Assembly: GCF_000003605.2 (NCBI RefSeq)
Contig: NW_003148771.1
Coordinates: forward strand, 187,818 to 205,172
Length of the DNA stretch: 17,355 nt
Direction of reading: 5' to 3'
DNA from: Saccoglossus kowalevskii
Taxonomy: Eukaryota; Hemichordata; Enteropneusta; Harrimaniidae
A program made the position numbers and the translations under genes. The notes beneath the pieces are model-generated. The model did no database searches. It was given only the letters and a program-made list of their open reading frames with translations, and had not been told where the DNA came from. This document shows positions 1 to 9,299 of the stretch, piece after piece. Positions within the stretch are counted from its first letter, which is position 1. Each line of letters begins with the position of its first letter.

Positions 1-1431
1 AAGGTGACTGAGTAACACTGATAACAATTGGCGCGTATCTTCAACGAATTTTAACAAAGTCACAGGAGTCATATTAATAACAGACAACATATGCCCGTCG
101 TTCGTTTGCCCATCTGTCAATTGTCTACATTAATGTTGGGAATTACTATATTTCAGATATTTGCGGATTGGTACTGAATGAGAAATGACGGCAGCTGTGC
201 ATGAGGTGTTTTCAGTCAATTGAGTAAAACGGTCTAAGCATTCATTACTTTACAGGGAAGAGTCGTATACAGCCGTCAAATTAATGTATTGTGCATTATT
301 GTGGCACGTATTGTTCGTTAGTATCGAGTCATTTATTTGTTTTGTTTATCAACCATCTTTTGAATGTGGTACTATTTTTTATTACTAAAACATAATGTTT
401 TCAGAAACACTTTGAGGTATAAATATGCCAATATATTTAACTTCGAAAGAATAACAAAAGAAGATATTTCATTTTTAAATTTGACATTAAGCGGTGAATG
501 GTTGTTGGTCGCACGACGTAACAGGAATGGCACAGAAATAGACGATACTTTTGTTGACACCTGCTGCCACAGCTATTCCATAACACCATGTGATGTTACG
601 TAACAGTGCCAGCCTGAATCATGCAAATTATGAGCTGCTGTTAAGAGGTTTTTTATGATATTCGAGGGCGTGGTTGTGTCATGTTATTAACACTGACTCT
701 ACCCATATTAATCATACACTTCATACACGCCCTCACATAATATAAACGCGGCCCCCGGGTTGGAACAAATTTTTGTTTGTCAAGAATAGATGTTTTCCGG
801 AGGCCGGGGCGAGTATAAATTTGAAATACGAAATTTCGTTTCAATCATCACACTTAAACCAACAAATAATATAAAACTTTTTGCTGTTTTTTGTTTTAGG
901 ACAAAAAGGTAATGGGTTAAAATCGCCCGAGTATTGCCTTAATAGAGCAAAATGTATCGATAGGTTTGGACAATAGTTATCGATTGCTGCAAGGGAATCG
1001 ATTTATAGTTGACGAGAGTGTGTGTTGATTAAATAAAGTTGTAGTTTAAGTATAATCGAGATTCATTAACAGTGTCAATGGGAGTACTTGAACGCAATGG
1101 TCACATGACCACCCTCGGTGCGATGGTTTAATTAAATGTGACAGTAATGGATTTCACAACATATCTATACCTGATAATAGTGTAATGCGTTGTCACTCAA
1201 ATTAAATGCAAGCTGGTATAATTATGGGTTGTTTATTGCGATATTAAAAATACTAATTTGAATTTAGTTACACAACCAGGACTGGAAAATCATTCTGTCA
1301 TGGATTAACCCATCGCGAGTTCATGTTGTGCCAACTCCATGCTAGATTAAAGATCTTTTGAGATTATTTAAATTCTTTGTCTTCGATAAAAATGATAAAC
1401 AAGAAACAAGCAGCCTGTCAGTCGATTGAGA
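1..1431. other. No recognisable gene; AT-rich DNA
   Basis: I see no coding exon or RNA gene here. The open frames of 60-80 codons on both strands resemble no family I know and have no paired splice sites. Small items seen: a 12-bp perfect palindrome ACGAAATTTCGT at 828-839, three ATCGAT words at 956, 979 and 997 (the first within the 8-bp palindrome TATCGATA), and a TATAAAT word near 813. If the minus-strand channel gene continues to the left, this stretch is intronic. Confidence 0.5.
955..1002. repeat. Cluster of three ATCGAT palindromes
   Basis: ATCGAT occurs at 956-961, 979-984 and 997-1002, three times in under 50 bases. The first lies inside TATCGATA. That octamer is the DRE site bound by DREF in Drosophila, but nothing here shows that it works as one. 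It may be a degenerate repeat or a binding cluster. Confidence 0.3.
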
Positions 1432-1570
1432 TAGCTCCGCTGTTAGCAATGCACATTCCAATTAAAGAACAAAAAATATCACTGGAAAATTAATTAACAA
1501 TATGTGTAGTATCTTGTATCAGAGCAATCAGACTTGCAGTTTTCAATAAGAATTTGAAAAAATCACTTTT

Positions 1571-1960
1571 GACAAAAATATTCATTAAAATTAGAGAATT
1601 GAAGATATCATTTCCACAAATGAACAAATCTGAGAGAGGTCTACCTGTAGTACCTATATATATAAAAGTTGAAAAATGACAAAAATATTCATCACGAAAT
1701 GAACAAATCTGAGAGAGGTCCACATGTAATACCCATATATATATAATATCAAAGTAATTGGACTTGCGTATTTTAACAAGAAGTAGAAAATATCACTTTT
1801 TACCAAAAATGACAAAAATATTCACCAAAATTAGAGAAATGAAGATATCATCACAAAATAAACAAATCTAAGAGAGGTTTGCCCAAGGTACATATACACC
1901 AAGTATCAAAGCAATAAGAATTGTAGTTTTCAAGAAGAAGTTGAAAATGTAAAGAGTTGA
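1571..1960. repeat. Three diverged tandem units inside the TIR element
   Basis: The phrase GACAAAAATATTCA/C recurs at 1571, 1678 and 1811. In each unit it is followed by A-rich text, an ACAAATCT-AGAGAGGT phrase and a run rich in TATA. The middle unit lacks the stretch with GAAGATATCAT that the first and third units share, so it carries an internal deletion. A partial unit end (ATCAGAGCAAT...GTTTTCAA) precedes the first unit at about 1517-1545. The spacing is about 107 and 133 bp. Confidence 0.65.
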
Positions 1961-1996
1961 CACGGACGACGGACGACGACGACGGACGACGACGGA
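1961..1996. repeat. GAC/GGAC simple repeat
   Basis: This is a run of mixed GAC and GGAC units between the tandem units and the terminal hairpin. Its reverse complement (GTC/CGTC) sits at the same relative place in the second copy of the element at about 17317-17355, so it is a constituent of the family and not a random microsatellite. Confidence 0.75.
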
Positions 1997-2013
1997 TAAA
2001 CACTCATATGATA

Positions 2014-2044
2014 AGCTCCACTCGACGAAGTCGACAGCGGAGCT
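2014..2044. repeat. Terminal hairpin of the TIR element
   Basis: The 31-base segment starts AGCTCC and ends GGAGCT, with an inner CGAC-GAA-GTCG stem and a two-base AC bulge. It folds back on itself almost completely, with one mismatch in the outer arm. The related segment at 17271-17301 has the fully complementary outer arms AGCTCCGCT and AGCGGAGCT. The hairpin lies immediately inside the element's right boundary. Confidence 0.7.
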
Positions 2045-2048
2045 AAAA

Positions 2049-2124
2049 ATTGAACAAGAAACAGCGAATCTGCATCTGAGTTGAAAAAACTCGTTTCGAT
2101 GTCTTAACGAAAGGTATTATTTCC
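2049..2124 (+). repeat. Diverged direct repeat, copy 1
   Basis: This segment aligns with 2348-2409. Shared words in order are TGAACAA, GCG-ATCTGCAT, a GTT/GTTT stretch and TAACGAAA, followed by a T-rich end. The copy starts just outside the right end of the TIR element. Family unknown. Confidence 0.5.
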
Positions 2125-2164
2125 ATAGGCCGCCTAGAGAGTCACGAGACTTTGTTCCTCTGAC

Positions 2165-2204
2165 CTATGTAACCATGGTAATTGGTAACTATGTAACCAT
2201 GGTA
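2165..2204. repeat. 24-bp tandem duplication containing CCATGG
   Basis: CTATGTAACCATGGTA occurs at 2165-2180 and again at 2189-2204, separated by ATTGGTAA. Each copy holds the palindrome CCATGG, and GGTAACTATGTAACC within the pair is itself a near-palindrome. This is a small local duplication of unknown role. Confidence 0.7.
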
Positions 2205-2298
2205 TTTTGAAAGTGAGCATGATGACGGGAGAGAATGAAACACTAGTTGATGAACAAAACAGGTCACGTGGCTGTCGTTCTCAACGAGACCTCGACGG

Positions 2299-2312
2299 CC
2301 ATTTGCAAATGG
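2299..2312. repeat. Perfect 14-bp palindrome
   Basis: CCATTTGCAAATGG equals its own reverse complement. It contains ATTTGCAA, which is close to the octamer-type homeodomain site, but no function can be shown. It lies about 35 bases before the second copy of the diverged direct repeat. Confidence 0.55.
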
Positions 2313-2347
2313 TGTATATTCCGGGTCGTCAGTGAAAATGGCAAATA

Positions 2348-2409
2348 ATGAACAAAAAGCGTATCTGCATTTGGGTTTGGTCTATGCCATAACGAAAAAT
2401 GTCATTTCG
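2348..2409 (+). repeat. Diverged direct repeat, copy 2
   Basis: This is the partner of the copy at 2049-2124, with several short gaps relative to it. A 66-codon open frame (2332-2532) runs through this copy. Because its first part is shared with a non-coding repeat and resembles no protein I know, I do not call it a gene. Confidence 0.5.
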
Positions 2410-2547
2410 TTTTCAATTACGTCATATTCAACGTGTTGCATCCTATGGACATTGAACTGCAACAAGGCGGTACCGAAACTGAAAGGTGGACTAAAAACAA
2501 ACGCAGCTACTTATTGTAACCCGGAGACGTGACGTGGCGCACAATCA

Positions 2548-2555
2548 TGACGTCA
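2548..2555. promoter_or_regulatory. CRE-like palindrome TGACGTCA
   Basis: This is a perfect full-site cAMP-response element (the site bound by CREB/ATF bZIP proteins) with a half-site-like GTGACGTGG about 25 bases upstream. If the channel gene spans the region, the site would be intronic. The word match is seen; regulatory use is only inferred. Confidence 0.25.
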
Positions 2556-2624
2556 GCGTGCGGTAAAACCTATGGTTTTCTGAATGTATTCGTCAAGTAC
2601 TAATGTAGAAGCTCAATGATTGTT

Positions 2625-2733
2625 TTTAAAGCGCGGCAGTCGTCGTATAGCGACGTATACAACGCGTGTAAAATACATTGTTTATTTACATGAAATTCGA
2701 ACACGTGCTGCGCTACGACCACCGCGCTTTAAA
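2625..2733. mobile_element. Short MITE-like element, copy A
   Basis: The ends TTTAAAGCGCGG (2625-2636) and CCGCGCTTTAAA (2722-2733) are exact reverse complements. The pairing continues inward with mismatches (GTCGTcG against GTCGTaG), giving inverted repeats of roughly 20 bp around a core of about 70 bp. Core phrases CGTATACAAC-CGT, ACATTGTTTATTT and ATTCGAA recur in the copy at 7943-8048. The outer TTTAAA is palindromic, so target-site duplication and element end cannot be separated. No coding capacity. Confidence 0.6.
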
Positions 2734-3035
2734 TGTTAAACCTCTAACCACCGTAATTTCACATGCCCTTATTTAAACTTAGTCAAAATAATTCAATTTA
2801 TTCGCAGTGTCACTTTAACTAGTATTCATCGTAATACTAATATTAGACTACTAGTACACCAGTGTTCTATTTCACCTGTGTTATTATTGGTGCGTCACGA
2901 TGAACTCTGTCCCTATATTTTTTTTATACCAACCCGCGTCTGGTGTACGAATATACACACTTCAACAAATTGTGGTAATGATGATACTTGTCATAAACAC
3001 GTGTTTAAATTACAACCCTGAGTCAGCTCGACCAG

Positions 3036-3065
<30 letters not shown>
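3036..3065. repeat. (TA)n microsatellite
   Basis: About 15 TA dinucleotides are uninterrupted, followed by further TATA-rich text to about 3092. The open frame crossing it (2900-3112), which reads as an alternating Ile-Tyr run, is an artefact of the repeat. Confidence 0.9.
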
Positions 3066-3067
<2 letters not shown>

Positions 3068-3770
3068 ATTGTAGTATATATAAATATATATTGTGACGCC
3101 ATTGCAGTTTGAAAAAGTCAATGTCCTCCAAATGATTAATGGAGGACTATCATATTGTTTCCATGGTAACAAGTTTGTGGTTTCCCAGTAGCGTTCTCCT
3201 CAGTCGACCATTTTAAAAATTTCTTTAGTCAGCAAGGCATTTTTTCAAGTTGCCAAATCAGTTATTGGGGTTGCCTTGCCAATCGTAACGCGTGGTAATT
3301 TTTGTTCGAGTGCGTCATCGTTTCCTCAATTTTTATACACCCTCGTTCATAACTATAATCACTAAAATACTCTCGAGACACGGCACGACAGGTAAATGTT
3401 GGACTAAAATTTACCTGTCGCTGGCAACCAGGTTGTATGTTATCACTTGCCGACGTGTCCATCTGCTTGACTGAACAAAGTGTGCTTGCACGCCATATAA
3501 ATGGTCAAATTAACTTATTCCTATTGGACCACTTATTACTATCAACAGCTTTTTCAGTATTGTCTGATTTTCTATAGATCTAATCAAAACGACAATATTA
3601 CACCAGGATTCAGCACGCACATATCCTTGCCTATTTTAACAAGAATAATTAAAACCTGAAAATTCAACTTCCAAAAAATTGAGAGTATGGTTTCCGATTG
3701 CCTAAATGACACATTAATAGAGTTGACGATGAGTGAAATGGACAGTAGTGAACTATTGTAAACGTGTCTT

Positions 3771-3850
3771 TCCGTGCGTCATAACGATCATGTTCGATAT
3801 GGGTCCCACGCGACGTAAAATATTCGTATCAAATACATTGTTTGTTTCCA
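3771..3850. mobile_element. Degenerate relative of the MITE-like family, copy B
   Basis: GTTCGATATGGGTCCCACGC (from 3792) continuing into GAC matches the 7971-7993 segment of copy C with two differences. Downstream, ACATTGTTTGTTT and CACATG match the core of copies A and C. No clear inverted-repeat ends remain, so the boundaries are approximate. Confidence 0.45.
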
Positions 3851-4604
3851 CATGTATGCTTTGCTGATAACATTTCATTTGAGTTATAACTCGTGCCAAT
3901 ATAAACATATGGCACTTGCCTAACATTATGATAACGTCAATACATTGAAAAGTGTATACATCCTGGTGAAAAAAAGGCTTAGAAATTGAAATAGATTCAG
4001 TCATTGTTGGGCGCGTTATGCGGGTGGGTATGACGCTGGTCAGGTTTTAACGTCAACCACTCAACTTCGATGTTAAACATAGCCTGAGCGCCGTACCTCG
4101 CCTTCACCTCGGTCGTTTTATGTTCGGCAAGTCGTTAGCCAGATTCTATCATGTTAGAGTTAGTTTAACAGTGCCACTTAGCGCAGACGTGGTCAAGATG
4201 CATGTAAACAAAACAAAATCGTCGCTAATATTAGCTCACCACACAAAGAAAATGTGATGTGCTTAGTTAACTATCATGTTGGAATAGTGCTTCGCATTTG
4301 AGCGAACATGATCAGAAACAATTTAGTATTTGTTTACTTAGCTTCTCAAATAAAGAACTAACGCGTGTTTTCGCCACGATGAAGAGTGGTTGCTTTGTGT
4401 CGCCAATGTCTGTGGTAGAATATATTTTCGTACTCGTATGTTCTAGCTCGTACATAATTATACACATAAAACAAACCAATTACGCTATTATAATAATTCA
4501 ATTGTTCGGTATAAATTTCATACCCACAATATCACAAGTATGGGACACTGCAGCTCTCGCGCTGTTACAACATCATTTCGACGTGTAAATGGTTTAAATC
4601 TCAC

Positions 4605-4779
4605 CTGTTTGAGCGGACTCCACCGCTATCACCAATGCCGATTTCCCATCAGCGTCGACGCAGTTTACATCGAACAGACTCCGTTTTTCTAGTGCAGCGA
4701 GGATCTCTTTCTTGTCTCCTCTTCGGCATACCGAGAGAAATAACTGTTCCAGCACAAGAGATTCTTTCAAATTAGACAT
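4605..4779 (-). CDS. TRPC-like cation channel, N-terminal ankyrin-repeat exon (partial gene)
   Basis: This exon would encode the cytoplasmic N-terminus of a TRP channel of the TRPC/TRP-gamma type, a plasma-membrane cation channel. Residues 11-30 (EQLFLSVCRRGDKKEILAAL) form the first ankyrin helix pair, and residues 37-54 (DVNCVDADGKSALVIAVE) match the VNCVD.xGrsAL.iAiE signature at the start of the TRPC ankyrin domain. The coding part is 175 bases: 58 codons plus one base. It ends at a strong donor, CAAACAG|GTGAGA (last exon base 4605, phase 1). ATG at 4779-4777 is the first start after an in-frame TAA at 4854-4852. A splice acceptor, CTTCAG|CAAAA, lies five bases before the ATG, so the exon may instead begin at 4784 and be internal. 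The remaining ankyrin repeats, six membrane helices and the TRP box are not recognisable further left and probably lie outside the window. The family call is firm; the exact paralogue is not. Confidence 0.75.
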
Positions 4780-4784
4780 TTTTG

Positions 4785-4786
4785 CT
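4785..4786 (-). other. Candidate splice acceptor before the ankyrin exon
   Basis: On the minus strand, TTCCTGGACTTCAG precedes CAAAAATG. Splicing here leaves the exon needing one base from the previous exon (G|CA = Ala, then AAA = Lys, then ATG). The frame is the same as the ankyrin frame. The pyrimidine tract is only moderate. Confidence 0.45.
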
Positions 4787-4859
4787 GAAGTCCAGGAACA
4801 TTGACACGGAACGTGTGTGGAAACTCCGACAGTGTATCTATCCTCGTCTCTTTACCCGT

Positions 4860-7200
4860 ACGGTATCGTAACACTACTGTCACTTGGATCGGTCCGCTAC
4901 CTGCATCAAGTAGAAATAACACCGATCACGTGTTTAGATTATCACTAAAACCCAAATCCATTCCACCTAATCGCGTTTCGCCACAAGTACCGTTACGTTT
5001 TTTTTCCCGTGTGCATTGTGCACTGACAAAATATGGTCATTTCCTCACCTCAACTATATCGTTACGCAATGCATCGTGCGTACACAGCAGCTTGTCAACA
5101 TGTTACTTAACACAGTACATGTAATAACAATGGCAATTCGTATGTCCTTGAATATCTCTGACCAGAGAATTGTAATGAGCTCCCTGCTCTGACCGAATAA
5201 GTATAATAAACTCTATATTGCTAACTTACTGGTTGACCTTCTTTGACCGACTAAATAGATATGCTGGCATTGTATTTCCTATGTACCAATTATTGTAGCA
5301 GTTATTAGACGACAACGACCTTGTACATAATGACAGCGGTGATGAAACTCGCGTAATAAGCTAATTAGCATATTGAATATGCATTTTGCACTACTCAGAG
5401 AAAATTCATTAACAAATGAATTAATTAACTATCGTGGAAGCGAGTTGAAATACATCCCATTCAAGAATCTACGCGCCGCTTCTCTGAAATCACTCCATGC
5501 ACCAGCCTCGTTCGAGACTTTCAAATCATATTGGGGTAAACTACTTCTACCAATAGAATATAACCCACGTGACCACACTACCCACGTACTTTACACGGCT
5601 TATAATTGATTGTTTTATCTTATGTATCATCCTTTCGATTGTCCACGTGGTCTTAACCCTTTTCAGATATGTAGGGCGAGTGACGAGTTGAAAATATCGA
5701 GGAAGATTAAAAATCATATTTTTCTGAACTCTGCTGCCGCTACGGATAACAGTCAAACGCGAAATTTCGTCTGTTGTATGTGATATGTTACATTGTGAAA
5801 GTCATATTGTTAAAGGGGTATTCATTTTCGCATTTAGGCCATCTGGAAAGAAGGTGGGGTCCGGATGTACTAGGGATACACGCCTATTGTATTGCCCGGT
5901 GACTACTCCCCAGTGTGTTATACGTCATATCAGAAATGATAAGTTGTTATTAATTGCTATGTGTATTTGATACGAACTGTTTGTTACATTGATACTGTTA
6001 CATAATACATTCCATCGAACGCAATGAGTATACCGATATAATGGGAGTAAACACACAATATGTGTGTGAGTTTTCAACTGCAATGAAACCGTAATTGTAC
6101 CACGCAATGCACAGACACACGAAACCATCGCACTGTATATTGTCTGACTAAGTGCGAATCCCGGACGGTACTCCAAATAATCAACCTCCATAGCAACCTA
6201 TTATCAAATCACTTTGGTACAATCTAAATAAATCGAAAATATTATATCACATCAAAAAATGAATGTTAAGAGTCGTGACTGCATCACCCGTGCTCAAAAG
6301 AAGAGAATAAATAATATCATGAGTCTGGAAATTTCTCCTCTTAAAAAGTAGGCCGCAAAAACACTGACAATGATTTATTTCCATAGACTTCTGGGCCGAT
6401 TTTAAACTAAACACTTTGTCGAACATTTTAGAACCATGATCATGATTTCGGTATGTTTTTCTCGTTGAACAGTTACTAGGTGACACGTCACTGAAATCTT
6501 TTTATTGGAATTATCCCCTGGTAGCAGCGAGGTGTGATACTATTAATGACAAGTTGGTTAACTTTATTCAAAAGAAATCATATTTATTTGTGTTTTATTT
6601 CACTGTCAAATTAAAACCAGCTGTGACATTGAAATCCACAAAGACCACACTGGCAGTGACACGGCAACAAGACTGTCGATGTCTATCAGAACCCGAAACC
6701 GATTATATCCAAGATCACCTTGGATTAACCGGTTTAAAATTGTTTTAACCCTGAGTTAAGACGGCTGTTCGAGTGTTGTGTTTTTCCAGCCTTGTGGCTC
6801 ATATCGTGGAATGTGTGTGGGTAGAAATATCATCGTAGGGTCGGAAATTGATGTCAAACGTAAACATCAAATGAATCGCAAACGGAGGTGGATGCAACCC
6901 CTGCGGCAATAGCGGAAGAGTTCCCGCTCCATCCTGGCATCAAACACACTGACTCAGTAATAAATATTACAAGGTATGATTCGTGTTTTAACAGTCTGAA
7001 AGCTCAAGCGTAAACTCTCCAATAATTATGGAATGTCGTGACAGAAATAATTCTCATCTCAACAAATTTAGTTGTAGACGATACGTCCCGAACATATGTC
7101 TGAGCCCCCTCAACGGATGCAAAATTGAATAGTTCAACTAATGTTGGCATTATGGTCGATAACATATGCGTCTAAAACCAATGGTGTACGCTTTATTATA
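4860..7200. other. No recognisable gene; probable intron
   Basis: The open frames here (for example 5373-5609 plus, 5547-5756 minus, 5925-6191 minus, 6554-6748 plus) show no domain, no membrane or signal pattern that I trust, and no paired splice sites. Composition is ordinary AT-rich DNA. If the phase-matched exon at 8970-9132 belongs to the channel, this is part of its intron; otherwise it would contain the gene's 5' flank. Confidence 0.45.
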
Positions 7201-7226
7201 TACGTATGGGGAGAGCGTAGGTAACC

Positions 7227-7552
7227 GGTGAGCAAAAATTCGGTGAACAACATTTTGCAAGTCAGCAGAATTTTGCTCACAAAATCAGTCAGGAAATACT
7301 TGTTCGTAAATAGCGAGCAAAATGTTCCCTCGAAACAGATAAATGGCCTTTGAACAAATGGGAGTGAGTAGAAGAGTCAGCTAGTGTTTAATATTCACAA
7401 TGAAAAGTCAGCAATTTCTTTAACACGTGGTAATGAAATACATATAACGCTACAATAATAAAAAAAAACATATGTGAAGAAAAACTTTTGAATACCGTGA
7501 CCCCCTCGATTTCAAAATAGTAAGTCTGTTTCAAGAGAAAATTCTGCTCACC
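7227..7552. repeat. Possible inverted-repeat-bounded segment (GGTGAGCA ends)
   Basis: GGTGAGCAAAAATTC at 7227 is mirrored by GAATTTTGCTCAC at about 7268-7280 and by GAAAATTCTGCTCACC near 7537-7552, so three copies of a GAGCA/AAATTC word lie in both orientations. The outer pair would bound a segment of about 326 bp, perhaps a decayed inverted-repeat element. No coding capacity and no clear target duplication. Confidence 0.35.
7261..7288 (+). repeat. Short dispersed repeat, copy 1
   Basis: This 28-base segment matches 10589-10616 at 24 of 28 positions without gaps. The shared core is ATTTTGCTCAC followed by AAATCAG. Probably the remnant of a dispersed repeat. Confidence 0.5.
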
Positions 7553-7942
7553 ATTAACGACATGGATTATCCCATGGAGTGACGCCCTCCCCTTTACTGG
7601 CCTTTTCACGACACCTCGATATTTCAGAGTCTACTCCATCCTTTACAACGCACATCTGGATATTGAAATTTGTTTTCTTGCCTGAACTAACATGGGGTTA
7701 TATCCTATTTTTCGTTTGGTTTGAGGACCAAAGCTTTCGAGTCTTTGAAACACCCAGGTTCAATGTTGAGTTCCAGTGGCAGACGACAACATTTCAAACA
7801 AATCTATCGATTGTCAATGTTGATTACACATACTCCAATGCCCCTCCCAAGGTTAAGAAATAGAAGTTATAAGTCATGATTAAGATGTTTGGATATCTCA
7901 TACCTTCCTCTGATATAATGAACTGGTATGTTCAGTATATTA

Positions 7943-8048
7943 AAGCGTATCAGTCGTCACGTCGCGTCTGGTTCGAAGTGGGTCCCACGCGACCGTATAC
8001 AACACGTATATACATTGTTTATTTGCATGCCTACATGAAAATTCGAAA
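7943..8048. mobile_element. MITE-like family, copy C
   Basis: It begins TTAAAGCG, as copy A does, and shares CAGTCGTC at the start, then CGTATACAACACGT, ACATTGTTTATTT, CATG and AAATTCGAA in the same order as copy A. It also shares the TGGGTCCCACGCGAC block with copy B, which copy A lacks. It therefore looks like the longest family member, although a clean right-hand inverted repeat is not visible. A 79-codon open frame (7876-8115) crosses it and is not considered a gene. Confidence 0.55.
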
Positions 8049-8049
8049 G

Positions 8050-8960
8050 GCCGGTTCAGATGCAACGCATGCGTCGCTCGAATCGTTGCCTTATGAATTT
8101 ACTCTGTTGAGATAGAGTTGTGTATGTTGAAAACGTAATATCTACAATTGTGGATGTTGAACAAGAATATTCAAGCGACCCTTCAATCGCCACCATGAGA
8201 CCGCTGCTCAGTGCCACCTATGGGTCAATCTCTAAAATATATTCTCTAATATATTCTTGCGGCGGGTAGAGATCCAGAGGTGTTGTTACCAAAAACTTTC
8301 TAATTATGAAAACGTACCAATTGTTTGATAATTGTGAAATATTGGACGCCAAATTGTTCAAGAAATCGGTAATTTAGCCGACCCGGAAAACGTCTCCGCC
8401 TCTCACTCAGGTTCACGTTAATCGTGTGTCATCTATTTAGAACGTAAGCAAGTGTAACTGAAGTGAACTCAGTGGGAGGGTGGAATTCCTTCGTGCTGCT
8501 GTCTGCACGCATACCGCCTACACCCTACCCCCGCTGTGGAGAAACATCAAATATATACGCAGGGGTCTTTAAATTGGATCATTAAATGTTACAATTCTAT
8601 GAGCCAGCCGTGAAAGCCGTTCTATAATGTATACCATGACTGTAATGCCAAGAAAACACCCTCATTGCTATACCGGTACGGTCACGTTATTCGTTTCCCC
8701 TGTAATGTTGATTATCACGTACCAAAATCATGGAATTAAGCGAAATTATAACAGCTGTATTCGTCAATGTATGACAACGATAATATTATGAGTTATTGGA
8801 AACGTTAGTTATCATTGTTCACGCGCGTCAACACATGCAGTGATGGCGTAAAAAACACAGAACGCCGCTCCGACAAACAGCATGTCAAATATAAAATCTT
8901 GTGCGTTGTTTACAGTAAACACAAATCAAGAAATCTACTATGACATTAAATAATGAAATA
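8050..8960. other. No recognisable gene; probable intron
   Basis: I see no exon, RNA gene or clear element. Minor items are a local direct repeat AATATATTCT at about 8236 and 8249, and two G/C-rich near-complementary tracts around 8468-8480 and 8518-8538. Confidence 0.4.
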
Positions 8961-8969
8961 CTTACTAAC

Positions 8970-9132
8970 CTGTCACAGAACGAACAATGAAACGTCGACT
9001 TGTATGTACAGGAACGGCACTGCAACTATTCCCGTTTTCAGATAGAAATGCTTCCAGTGAAGAAGACCACGCTATTGAGGGCGTATTTCCAGTTCTTGGA
9101 ACAATGTTTCTCAAAGTGTCAATTACCTCAAC
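8970..9132 (-). CDS. Candidate upstream exon of the TRPC-like gene
   Basis: The minus-strand frame is open from 9171 to a stop at 8965. Bounded by acceptor ATAATCAG|GTTGAG (first base 9132) and donor GTGACAG|GTTAGT (last base 8970), it encodes 54 residues plus one base, starting VEVIDTLRNIVPRTG and ending RRFIVRSVT. The exon ends in phase 1 with G, exactly what the acceptor at 4785-4786 needs, so joining the two keeps the ankyrin frame open across a 4.2-kb intron. If it is instead the first coding exon, translation would start at ATG 9171, which directly follows an in-frame TAA and has a weak start context. The residues match no domain I recognise, as is common for the variable N-terminal tail of TRPC proteins. 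A chance ORF remains possible. Confidence 0.4.
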
Positions 9133-9244
9133 CTGATTATAGTGTGATGAAGTATAGGAACTTTTTAACATTTATTTTTGTTTGAATTAACTGTATTTTA
9201 TTGTTTTTTTAACGAACGTCAGTCATTATACGGGTAAGAAATTA

Positions 9245-9269
9245 TATAGTGCGATGTTATGGCACTATA
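9245..9269. repeat. Perfect 8-bp hairpin TATAGTGC/GCACTATA
   Basis: TATAGTGC at 9245-9252 and GCACTATA at 9262-9269 are exact complements around a 9-base loop. No U-run follows, and the surrounding sequence is not recognised. It may be a fragment of a palindromic mobile element. Confidence 0.5.
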
Positions 9270-9299
9270 GCGAGTAACTGGTGTACGGTTTCCGGCTAC

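Larger units (their letters stand above)
1432..2045. mobile_element. Non-autonomous element with 12-bp terminal inverted repeats and a subterminal hairpin
   Basis: The left end TAGCTCCGCTGT (1432-1443) is the exact reverse complement of the right end ACAGCGGAGCTA (2034-2045), so the 614-bp segment has perfect 12-bp terminal inverted repeats. Inside are three diverged tandem units (from about 1571, 1678 and 1811), a GAC-rich simple repeat (1961-1996) and a hairpin-forming right end (2014-2044). A second copy of the right end lies inverted at 17270-17355, with the same order of hairpin, CATATG word and GAC/GTC repeat, so this is a dispersed family. It has no transposase ORF. I could not identify an unambiguous target-site duplication, so the left boundary is less secure than the right. 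It could be a MITE or a foldback-like element; the superfamily is unknown. Confidence 0.6.

Noticed and set aside
2332-2532. 66-codon plus-strand open frame
   Set aside because: Its first part lies in a diverged direct repeat shared with 2049-2124, where the frame is broken, and it matches no protein family I know.
3262-4004. Minus-strand frames 3262-3462 and 3753-4004 as the next ankyrin exon of the channel
   Set aside because: Neither shows ankyrin or TRP signature residues, and the second overlaps the degenerate MITE-like copy B.
4298-4588. 96-codon plus-strand open frame
   Set aside because: No domain or signal pattern is recognised, and it lies next to and antisense of the channel exon's donor region.
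7579-7863. 94-codon plus-strand open frame, the longest outside the microsatellite apart from one at 4298
   Set aside because: No recognisable domain, no plausible splice context, and it lies in the probable intron of the minus-strand gene. Kept only as a chance ORF.
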